Assembly (NCBI GenBank): GCA_019234745.1
Contig: JAFAKZ010000339.1
Location: 1 to 5,803, forward strand
Origin: Burkholderiales bacterium
GTDB lineage: Bacteria; Pseudomonadota; Gammaproteobacteria; Burkholderiales; Chitinimonadaceae
Reading direction: 5' to 3'
Length of the DNA: 5,803 nucleotides
Shown: in pieces, positions 1-5,803 of the stretch
Numbering within the stretch: the first letter of the stretch is position 1
Layout of the letters: each line of letters starts with the position of its first letter
The notes under the pieces: model-generated
Databases searched by the model: none
What the model saw: only the letters and a program-made list of their open reading frames with translations
Told to the model about the DNA's origin: nothing
Made by a program: the position numbers and the translations under genes

Positions 1-1056
1 GGCAAGATCGTGGACTTTGCTGGCTGGGAAATGCCGATCAATTACGGCTCGCAAATCAAGGAACACGAGGCGGTGCGTAGCGACGCCGGCATGTTCGACG
101 TATCGCATATGACGGCCGTGGACGTGCGCGGTGAGCGCGCGACGGAATTCCTGCAGCAGCTGGTCGCCAACGATGTGTCCAAGCTGGGCTTCGAGGGCAA
201 GGCGCTGTACTCGGGCATGCTGAACGAACAAGGCGGCGTGATCGACGACCTGATCGTCTATCGCACCAGTTGGGGCTACCGCGTGGTCGTCAACGCCGGT
301 ACCACGGACAAGGACCTGGCCTGGATGGGCAAGATCGCCGCGACCTTCGGCGTGCAGCTTACGCCGCGCCGCGACCTGGCCATGATCGCCGTGCAGGGCC
401 CGAACGCGCTGACCAAGGCCAAGGCCGCCAAGCCGGAAGTGGCCGCGCTGATCGACAACCTGGGCATCTTCGTCGGCCTGCCCTATGGCGAATGGTTTAT
501 CGCGCGCACGGGCTATACGGGCGAAGACGGCCTGGAAATCACCATGCCGGCCGCTGAGGCCATCCCGTTCTGGAACCGCCTGATCGCCGTGGGCGTGGCC
601 CCCTGCGGCCTGGGTGCGCGCGACACGCTGCGCCTGGAAGCGGGCATGAACCTGTACGGCAACGAGATGGACGACAACGTCTCGCCGCTGGCCGCCGGCA
701 TGGGCTGGACCATCGCCTGGGAACCAGCCGGCCGCCAGTTTGTCGGACGCACGGTAGTGGAAGCGGAAAAGACAGCACGCGCCGCCGGTGGCGTGGGACT
801 CTTGAAGCAGGTCGGCCTGGTGTACGAAGGCAAAGGCGTGCTGCGCGGCCATATGAAGGTCGTGACGCCGGCCGGCGACGGTGAAATCACCTCCGGCACT
901 TTCTCGCCCAGCCTGCAGGTTTCAATTGCCATGGCCCGCGTGCCGCTGGCCGTGAAGCTGGGCGATACGGTGCAGGTGGACGTGCGTGGCACGCTGCAAC
1001 CGGCCCGCGTGGTGAAGATGCCCTTCGTGCGTAACGGCAAGAAGGTTTATGAGTAA
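1..1056 (+). CDS. gcvT: Glycine cleavage system T protein (aminomethyltransferase), 5'-partial
   Basis: This is the tetrahydrofolate-dependent aminomethyltransferase of the glycine cleavage complex, a cytoplasmic enzyme. It takes the aminomethyl group from the lipoyl arm of H protein, releases NH3 and forms 5,10-methylene-THF. The frame is open from base 1, so the true start lies upstream. The first visible residues (GKIVDFAGWEMP) align with about residue 16 of the E. coli protein, so roughly 15-25 codons are missing. A GTG at 10 falls inside the conserved VDFxGW block and is not the start. Family landmarks are MFDVSHM near the N terminus, GGVIDDLIVY with the conserved Asp pair (bases 244-249), AVQGPNA, GYTGEDG, GARDTLRLEAGMNLYG (from 613), WTIAWEP and TSGTFSPS (889-912). 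The protein ends FVRNGKKVYE, as the family usually does. Visible length is 351 residues; E. coli GcvT has 364. No frameshift is seen. The identification is secure. Confidence 0.97.
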   Translation, partial: GKIVDFAGWEMPINYGSQIKEHEAVRSDAGMFDVSHMTAVDVRGERATEFLQQLVANDVSKLGFEGKALYSGMLNEQGGVIDDLIVYRTSWGYRVVVNAGTTDKDLAWMGKIAATFGVQLTPRRDLAMIAVQGPNALTKAKAAKPEVAALIDNLGIFVGLPYGEWFIARTGYTGEDGLEITMPAAEAIPFWNRLIAVGVAPCGLGARDTLRLEAGMNLYGNEMDDNVSPLAAGMGWTIAWEPAGRQFVGRTVVEAEKTARAAGGVGLLKQVGLVYEGKGVLRGHMKVVTPAGDGEITSGTFSPSLQVSIAMARVPLAVKLGDTVQVDVRGTLQPARVVKMPFVRNGKKVYE

Positions 1057-1061
1057 TTGAC

Positions 1062-1076
1062 CGGGGCGGCGCCCCG
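1062..1076 (+). other. Small GC-rich hairpin between gcvT and the DsbA gene
   Basis: CGGGGC (1062-1067) and GCCCCG (1071-1076) form a 6-bp stem with a 3-nt loop directly after the gcvT stop. No T-tract follows (next bases are CTGACGAGAGG), and the ribosome-binding site of the next gene starts only seven bases later. A full intrinsic terminator is therefore unlikely. It may stabilise the gcvT mRNA 3' end or lower expression of the downstream cassette. Confidence 0.35.
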
Positions 1077-1093
1077 CTGACGAGAGGAATACG

Positions 1094-1747
1094 ATGACAT
1101 CGCCGAGCCTGTTTCGCATATCCACTTGGTTTTTGACCATGCTTGCCGCAGCTGCAGTCACTTGCGCGCAGGCCGACCCGGTCGAAGGCCAGGACTATGT
1201 GAAGCTGCACCAGCCGCAGCCGCTGGAAACGCAGGGCAAGGTCGAAGTCATCGAGTTCTTCTCCTTCGGTTGCCCGCATTGCAACCATTTCGAGCCCATT
1301 GTCGAAGCCTGGTCTGCCAGCCTGCCGCACGATGTCGCCTTCGTACGCGAACACGTGGATTTCGAGGGCCGCAGCGACTGGGAGCCCTATGCCCACCTGG
1401 CCAATACGCTGAAGACCATGGGCAAGCTCGACGTGATGGCGCAGCGCGTATTCAACGCCGTGCACCGCGACCATATCGAATTGCGCGACGAGAAGGTCCT
1501 GTTCCCCTGGGTGGCCAAGCAGGGTCTCGATGCGGCCAAATTTCAGAGTGCATGGCATTCCTTCGGCATGGACGCGCTAATGCGCCGCTCCATGCAGATG
1601 TCGAGCAGCTACGAGGTAACGGGCGTGCCTTACTTCGTGGTGGACGGCAAGTATGTGGTGCAGCCCGCCACAGACGACCCGGACGGCCGCAAGATGTTCG
1701 CCACCATCAACCAGCTGATCACGCGCGAGCGGCTACACGCCTCTTAA
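1094..1747 (+). CDS. dsbA: Periplasmic thiol:disulfide interchange protein, DsbA type
   Basis: This is a thioredoxin-fold oxidase that introduces disulfides into exported proteins in the periplasm. The 217-residue precursor (E. coli DsbA: 208) opens with a hydrophobic signal peptide. Likely cleavage is after AQA at residue 27, giving a mature protein starting DPVEGQDY. The active site is CPHC at residues 60-63 (Cys60 codon at 1271), within EFFSFGCPHCNHFEP, very close to E. coli EFFSFFCPHC. The cis-proline loop is GVP with Pro179, preceded by Val as in E. coli DsbA. Between them lies the helical insertion typical of DsbA, including AWHSFGMDALMRR. The ATG at 1094 follows AGAGGA (1083-1088) at good spacing. 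It starts 37 nt after gcvT and ends 3 nt before the next gene, so it heads a compact cassette. No DsbB partner is visible in the window. It may be a specialised paralog rather than the housekeeping DsbA; the sequence alone cannot decide. Confidence 0.93.
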   Translation: MTSPSLFRISTWFLTMLAAAAVTCAQADPVEGQDYVKLHQPQPLETQGKVEVIEFFSFGCPHCNHFEPIVEAWSASLPHDVAFVREHVDFEGRSDWEPYAHLANTLKTMGKLDVMAQRVFNAVHRDHIELRDEKVLFPWVAKQGLDAAKFQSAWHSFGMDALMRRSMQMSSSYEVTGVPYFVVDGKYVVQPATDDPDGRKMFATINQLITRERLHAS

Positions 1748-1750
1748 GCT

Positions 1751-2803
1751 GTGATGCGTAGCCTACTCCTGCGGCTGGCAAACGTTCGCATGCTGGTCGG
1801 CATGCGCTTGCGGCATCTGCGCAGCGGCAACCGGCAGCTGCTGTACCGGCATCGCCATGCCATGTTCTTTTCAGCGGCGCCGGCGGGCTACCTTCTATTG
1901 CATTCTCCTGATGTCGTGGCCGCGCCCGTCATGCCCTTCGCACAGGCTGCGCCTGCGCCGACGCTGACGACACCGCTGTTCATATATCTCATACTGTGCG
2001 CGGTCTGGCTGGCCTGGCAAGCGCGTATCCTCGCGGCCGACACCGTTGCCGCCTGGTGCCGGCACCTACCCATCGCGCGCAGCGAATGGCGGGTGTCGCA
2101 GATTGTCGTCGCCCTTGGCGCACTGGGGCCTCTATGGCTCCCCTGGCTGCTCGCCCCCTCCATGTTGCGGCAGCAGCACGCGGCGGTGGATCTGCCGCAC
2201 TATCTCTCGGCACTTGGCCTGTTCTCGGCTGCTGTTGCATTGCTGGTCATCTACGCCGGCGGCACGGCTCGCCCGCTGCTGAAGGGGCTGCGACACCACG
2301 TGCCCATTGTCGACCTGCAGCTGGGCATCTTGCTCGATCGGCACAAGACCAGCCTGCTCGTCCGGCAAGGCTTGATGCTCGGTACGATACTCGCGATGCA
2401 CTGGCTGTGGCAGCGGCCAGATGGCTCGGTCATCCCCGCTGTTGCCACCGTCGTGGGTCTCGGCATCTGCGTCATCCTGGATGGCGGCGTCATGGTCATT
2501 CTCGGCTCGGCCCACCAGAGCGCGGATGCCTACTTCGGCCATCTCCCCGGCCTGGGTCGACGCACATCGGGTGACATTGCCATCAGCCTGGCCTTCCTCC
2601 TGCCGCCAATGGCACTGGCGATCGGTCAGCTGATCGTTTCCGGCACCGGCTTGGGCACGATTGCCGCGGTCGCTGGTTTGCCGATCGTGGCCGCCGCTGC
2701 CGGTGCCTTGCCGGCCGTCAGCCGCACGGGTGACCGCCGCCTGCTGTGGTGGGTTGCGACTGTCGCCACACACACCATTCTGGCCTACCAGGTATCCCCA
2801 TGA
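1751..2803 (+). CDS. Polytopic membrane protein, probable ABC transporter permease
   Basis: I do not recognise a named family. The 350-residue product has an Arg-rich, presumably cytoplasmic N terminus (residues 1-37). It is followed by about eight or nine hydrophobic segments, roughly at 38-50, 73-93, 116-136, 151-170, 204-221, 228-251, 276-298, 301-320 and 331-347. It has no CxxC, no ATP-binding motif and no lipobox. The assignment as a permease is an inference from its membrane topology and its ATGA overlap with an ABC ATPase gene, a layout typical of two-component ABC-2-like exporters. The two halves look related: an A[WY]xxHLP motif occurs at residues 101-107 and again at 260-266, each between a preceding and a following membrane span. 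The GTG at 1751 is directly followed by an ATG at 1754. Neither has a clear Shine-Dalgarno, so translation is probably coupled to the DsbA stop 3 nt upstream. Three rare ATA codons occur (1982, 1991, 2387). The substrate is unknown. Confidence 0.7.
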   Translation: MMRSLLLRLANVRMLVGMRLRHLRSGNRQLLYRHRHAMFFSAAPAGYLLLHSPDVVAAPVMPFAQAAPAPTLTTPLFIYLILCAVWLAWQARILAADTVAAWCRHLPIARSEWRVSQIVVALGALGPLWLPWLLAPSMLRQQHAAVDLPHYLSALGLFSAAVALLVIYAGGTARPLLKGLRHHVPIVDLQLGILLDRHKTSLLVRQGLMLGTILAMHWLWQRPDGSVIPAVATVVGLGICVILDGGVMVILGSAHQSADAYFGHLPGLGRRTSGDIAISLAFLLPPMALAIGQLIVSGTGLGTIAAVAGLPIVAAAAGALPAVSRTGDRRLLWWVATVATHTILAYQVSP

Positions 2804-3420
2804 TCACTGCGCGTCAAATCGTCGTCCGCTATGGCGCGCGGCGCCTGTTCGACGACTTTTCCTGCGCATTCTCGCCCGGCTGCCATGCCATCGTCGGTGC
2901 GAACGGTGTGGGTAAGTCCACACTGCTGCGGCTCCTCGCGGGCATCGAGCCACCACTGCGCGGCGAGATCGAGGTCTATGGCATCAGCCTTGCCGGCCAG
3001 CCCGTCGAGGCGCGCCGTCGCCTGTTCTATGTGCCGGACCGACCCGTGTTCTACGAGCATATGAGCGGGCGCGACTTTGTCGATGCCGTGCTGCGCTTCC
3101 GCGGCCTTGCGCGCGATGCGCTGGGCGAGCTCGCCGACCGCTTTGACATCGAGGCCCTGTTGCCCGTTCTCATGCGCGATATGTCGCTGGGCATGCAGCG
3201 CCGGCTCTTTATGGCACTGGCCTTCGTGGGCGATGGCGCCATCCTGCTGGACGAACCGAGCAACGGCCTGGACGAGGGCTACCGCGGTGCCTTGCTCGAT
3301 TTGCTGCGTGCGCGCAGCAACCGCGACACGATCGTCTTCTCCAGCCACGACGACGATTTCATCGCGGCCGCGAACGCCACGCGCTGGCGCCTTGCCGACG
3401 GTCGCCTGACGCCCGTTTGA
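2800..3420 (+). CDS. ABC transporter ATP-binding protein (exporter/ABC-2-like type)
   Basis: This is a compact 206-residue nucleotide-binding subunit expected to energise the preceding membrane protein at the inner membrane. Motifs in order: aromatic A-loop candidate Tyr11 (VVRYGARRLF); Walker A GANGVGKST at 33-41; Q-loop region YVPDRP at 77-82, where Asp80 stands in the usual Gln/Glu position; signature MSLGMQRRL at 128-136; Walker B ILLDEP at 148-153 with catalytic Glu152; D-loop NGLD at 155-158; and switch His183 in SSHDDD. The SLGMxxRL signature, in place of LSGGQ, is typical of ABC-2-type export ATPases such as the BcrA/NatA group. There is no C-terminal accessory domain. I chose the ATG at 2800 because the ABC domain begins there and the codon overlaps the upstream stop (ATGA). 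An in-frame GTG at 2746 would add 18 residues with no family character. The size recalls the haem exporter ATPase CcmA, but the signature differs and no ccm genes are near. Confidence 0.9.
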   Translation: MITARQIVVRYGARRLFDDFSCAFSPGCHAIVGANGVGKSTLLRLLAGIEPPLRGEIEVYGISLAGQPVEARRRLFYVPDRPVFYEHMSGRDFVDAVLRFRGLARDALGELADRFDIEALLPVLMRDMSLGMQRRLFMALAFVGDGAILLDEPSNGLDEGYRGALLDLLRARSNRDTIVFSSHDDDFIAAANATRWRLADGRLTPV

Positions 3421-3430
3421 GGGCCTGCAC

Positions 3431-3449
3431 GCTGGCGCGAAACGCCGGC
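3431..3449 (+). terminator. Weak hairpin after the ABC ATPase gene
   Basis: GCTGGCG (3431-3437) and CGCCGGC (3443-3449) form a 7-bp stem with one G-U pair and a CGAAA loop, beginning 10 nt after the ATPase stop. There is no T-tract (CGGGTCTATATC follows), so intrinsic termination would be weak. It could instead be a Rho-dependent or mRNA-stabilising structure closing the cassette transcript. Confidence 0.35.
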
Positions 3450-3464
3450 CGGGTCTATATCATG

Positions 3465-3496
3465 CAAGTAATTGTGGGATCAAGTGACTGTAATTG
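3465..3496 (+). repeat. Paired direct repeats upstream of the gcvH promoter
   Basis: CAAGTAATTGT (3465-3475) recurs as CAAGTGACTGT (3481-3491), a 9/11 match with a 16-bp offset. A shorter exact repeat, GTAATTG, lies at 3468-3474 and 3490-3496, offset 22 bp or about two helical turns. The block ends about 25 bp before the proposed -10 element. That position suits an activator-binding site, for example for a LysR-type regulator such as GcvA, but no regulator can be named from the sequence. Confidence 0.4.
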
Positions 3497-3517
3497 CAGC
3501 CGCTTTGCCTACGAATT

Positions 3518-3526
3518 TGCTAAAAT
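3518..3526 (+). promoter_or_regulatory. Candidate extended -10 promoter for gcvH
   Basis: TGCTAAAAT combines the TG extended -10 motif (3518-3519) with TAAAAT (3521-3526), a 5/6 match to TATAAT. It lies in a locally AT-rich patch of otherwise GC-rich DNA. No good -35 hexamer stands at 16-18 bp spacing, which fits extended -10 promoters and a need for an activator. Transcription would begin near 3533, giving a leader of about 70 nt before the gcvH ATG. The leader contains an 8-bp GGCGCGCC palindrome (3571-3578) but no recognisable glycine riboswitch. Confidence 0.55.
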
Positions 3527-3591
3527 CCGCGCCAAACTTGGTCGATACGATACGGCCAGCTCGATAAACCGGCGCGCCGCGCCCACCCAAC

Positions 3592-3598
3592 GAAGAGA
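3592..3598 (+). promoter_or_regulatory. Ribosome-binding site deciding the gcvH start
   Basis: GAAGAGA stands 7 nt before the ATG at 3606. It fixes this ATG as the gcvH start, although the same frame stays open upstream to 3417. Confidence 0.6.
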
Positions 3599-3605
3599 CT
3601 ACGCT

Positions 3606-3995
3606 ATGAGCACCAATATCCCCAGCGATCTGAAGTACGTTGCCAGCCACGAGTGGCTGCGCCTTGAGGCTGACGGCAGCGTGACCGTGGGCATTACCGA
3701 CCACGCGCAAAGCCTGCTGGGCGACGTAGTGTTCGTGGAAGTGCCGTCCGTTGGCGCCAAGCTGGCCCGCGACGCCGCCGCCGGCGTGGTCGAATCGGTG
3801 AAGTCCGCTTCCGACGTGTACGCCCCTATCGCCGGCGAGATCGTCGCCGTGAACGAGGCGCTGGCCGATGCACCGGATACGGTGAACAGCGACCCCTATG
3901 GCGCCGGCTGGTTCTTCAAGATCAAGCCCGCCAATGCCGCCGACCTGGACGGCCTGATGGACGCAGCCGCCTACGGCAAGGAAGTGGGCGCCTGA
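3606..3995 (+). CDS. gcvH: Glycine cleavage system H protein (lipoyl carrier)
   Basis: This is the cytoplasmic lipoyl-bearing shuttle of the glycine cleavage complex. Its lipoamide arm accepts the aminomethyl group from P protein, presents it to T protein and is reoxidised by L protein. The product is 129 residues, the same as E. coli GcvH. The lipoylation site is Lys66 (codon AAG at 3801) in VVESVKSASDVYAP, the expected family context. Other hallmarks are the N-terminal KYVASHEWL, the VGITDHAQSLLGDVVFVE strand region, and NSDPYGAGWFFKI near the C terminus. The ATG at 3606 is supported by GAAGAGA at 7-nt spacing and by family length. The reading frame is open a further 63 codons upstream, but that stretch contains the probable promoter and has no H-protein character. 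Translation ends with tandem in-frame stops, TGA TAG. It is separated from gcvT by the DsbA/ABC cassette and from gcvP by a hairpin-rich gap, so it may be transcribed alone or with limited read-through. Confidence 0.97.
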   Translation: MSTNIPSDLKYVASHEWLRLEADGSVTVGITDHAQSLLGDVVFVEVPSVGAKLARDAAAGVVESVKSASDVYAPIAGEIVAVNEALADAPDTVNSDPYGAGWFFKIKPANAADLDGLMDAAAYGKEVGA

Positions 3996-4029
3996 TAGGC
4001 CCCGCCCGATAGGCACGACTGCTCTACAT

Positions 4030-4054
4030 ACCGGCCGCCACAAGCGGCCGGTTT
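4030..4054 (+). terminator. Probable intrinsic terminator after gcvH
   Basis: ACCGGCCGC (4030-4038) pairs with GCGGCCGGT (4044-4052) in a 9-bp, very GC-rich stem with the loop CACAA. A short pyrimidine-rich tail follows (TTTGCCTTCC). It lies 35 nt past the gcvH stop. The tail is weak, so some read-through into gcvP is possible. Confidence 0.65.
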
Positions 4055-4064
4055 GCCTTCCCGT

Positions 4065-4092
4065 AAATCCGTTGTCTGTTCTCAACGGGTTT
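4065..4092. terminator. Second terminator-like hairpin, symmetric A/T flanks
   Basis: AAATCCGTTG (4065-4074) pairs with CAACGGGTTT (4083-4092) in a 10-bp stem with one T-G pair and an 8-nt loop. The A-run on the left arm and T-run on the right make it look like a bidirectional terminator, although the T-run is only three bases. It follows the first terminator by 10 nt. Confidence 0.45.
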
Positions 4093-4098
4093 GCGAAT

Positions 4099-4117
4099 CA
4101 CCCGGCGGAGCCGGGTG
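4099..4117. repeat. Inverted repeat (REP-like hairpin)
   Basis: CACCCGG (4099-4105) and CCGGGTG (4111-4117) form a perfect 7-bp stem, extendable by a C-G pair, with a GGA loop. No T-run follows. GC-rich palindromes of this kind in intergenic gaps are often REP elements; whether it recurs in the genome cannot be seen here. Confidence 0.5.
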
Positions 4118-4125
4118 CTAACCGA

Positions 4126-4145
4126 AAATGGAATACCAACCATTT
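4126..4145. repeat. Short inverted repeat
   Basis: AAATGG (4126-4131) pairs with CCATTT (4140-4145) around an 8-nt loop. Alone it would be unremarkable, but it is one of a consecutive series of hairpins filling the gcvH-gcvP gap. Confidence 0.3.
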
Positions 4146-4171
4146 CTCGCTGATTGATTCCACTCCCCCCG

Positions 4172-4202
4172 CCCTCGCCGCCGCGAGGGAGCCTCGCTAG
4201 CG
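4172..4202. repeat. Hairpin plus adjacent perfect palindrome
   Basis: CCCTCGC (4172-4178) pairs with GCGAGGG (4183-4189) around a CGCC loop. Six bases further lies the perfect palindrome CGCTAGCG (4195-4202). Looser complementary arms, ATTCC at 4157-4161 and GGAAT at 4207-4211, flank both. The layout resembles a small REP/MITE-like unit, but no transposase or confirmed target duplication is seen. Confidence 0.45.
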
Positions 4203-4244
4203 CTCGGGAATGGGAAAGATCGACGTACCTTAGCGAACCGCACT

Positions 4245-4251
4245 AGAAGGG
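4245..4251 (+). promoter_or_regulatory. Ribosome-binding site of gcvP
   Basis: AGAAGGG stands 7 nt before the ATG at 4259 and supports that start. I could not find a convincing sigma-70 promoter of gcvP's own in 3996-4258. Confidence 0.6.
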
Positions 4252-4258
4252 TCATACC

Positions 4259-5803
<1,545 letters not shown>

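Noticed and set aside
1157..1168. Possible lipobox (Cys24) in the DsbA signal peptide
   Set aside because: The residue before Cys24 is Thr rather than Gly/Ala/Ser, and a good signal peptidase I site (AQA before DP) follows directly.
887..1558. Antisense open frame across the gcvT end and the DsbA gene
   Set aside because: Both overlapped + strand genes have clear family motifs. The antisense product shows no recognisable domain and spans the gap between two real genes.
2746..2799. Longer ABC ATPase starting at GTG 2746
   Set aside because: The 18 added residues (MVGCDCRHTH...) lie over the permease's last membrane span and do not resemble an ABC domain. ATG 2800 gives the classic ATGA overlap.
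1751..2803. The membrane protein as a DsbB/VKOR-like partner of DsbA
   Set aside because: Only isolated Cys residues occur (83, 103, 240), with no CxxC or paired periplasmic Cys. The protein has about twice the spans of DsbB and is coupled to an ATPase gene.
2800..3420. CcmA, haem exporter ATPase of cytochrome c maturation
   Set aside because: Size is similar and a thiol oxidase is nearby, but the signature is SLGMQ-type. The adjacent membrane protein is not CcmB-like in length, and no other ccm genes are visible.
3417..3605. 63-codon in-frame N-terminal extension of GcvH, or a leader peptide from ATG 3462
   Set aside because: The added residues have no H-protein similarity and the stretch contains the likely promoter. 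GcvH from ATG 3606 has the exact family length and a good ribosome-binding site.
3421..4258. Glycine riboswitch upstream of gcvH or gcvP
   Set aside because: Such riboswitches often precede gcv genes, so I looked for the conserved paired aptamer core in both gaps and did not find it. One could still lie upstream of gcvT, outside the window.

Overview
The window is high-GC bacterial DNA that looks chromosomal. It holds the glycine cleavage system genes of a betaproteobacterium. The gcvT/gcvH/gcvP protein sequences, the DsbA type and the codon choice would fit the Oxalobacteraceae (Massilia/Duganella/Janthinobacterium-like). That placement is an impression from protein similarity, not a database result. 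All six genes lie on the + strand.

Layout: (1) 1-1056, gcvT lacking only its first ~15-25 codons, which lie off the left edge. (2) 1094-3420, a tightly packed three-gene cassette: a periplasmic DsbA-type thiol oxidase, a polytopic membrane protein, and a 206-residue ABC ATPase. The gaps are 3 nt and then a 4-nt ATGA overlap. (3) 3421-3605, a promoter-bearing gap with an extended -10 element and direct repeats. (4) 3606-3995, gcvH. (5) 3996-4258, a 263-nt gap packed with hairpins, including a likely intrinsic terminator. (6) 4259-5803, the N-terminal 515 codons of gcvP, cut by the right edge.

The T, H and P proteins act together. P decarboxylates glycine and passes the aminomethyl group to the lipoyl arm of H. 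T then releases ammonia and makes 5,10-methylene-tetrahydrofolate. The familiar order is gcvT-gcvH-gcvP. Here the T and H genes are separated by about 2.5 kb encoding an unrelated envelope module (DsbA plus a two-component ABC transporter of ABC-2/exporter character). The cassette sits close behind gcvT, with no convincing terminator between, so it is probably read through from the gcv promoter. gcvH appears to restart from its own promoter, and gcvP lies behind a further terminator-like hairpin.

The most notable points are the cassette splitting the gcv cluster, a probable internal duplication in the uncharacterised permease (two HLP-centred halves), repeated motifs just upstream of the gcvH promoter, and the run of hairpins between gcvH and gcvP. 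I found no sign of a phage, IS element, CRISPR array, tRNA or rRNA.
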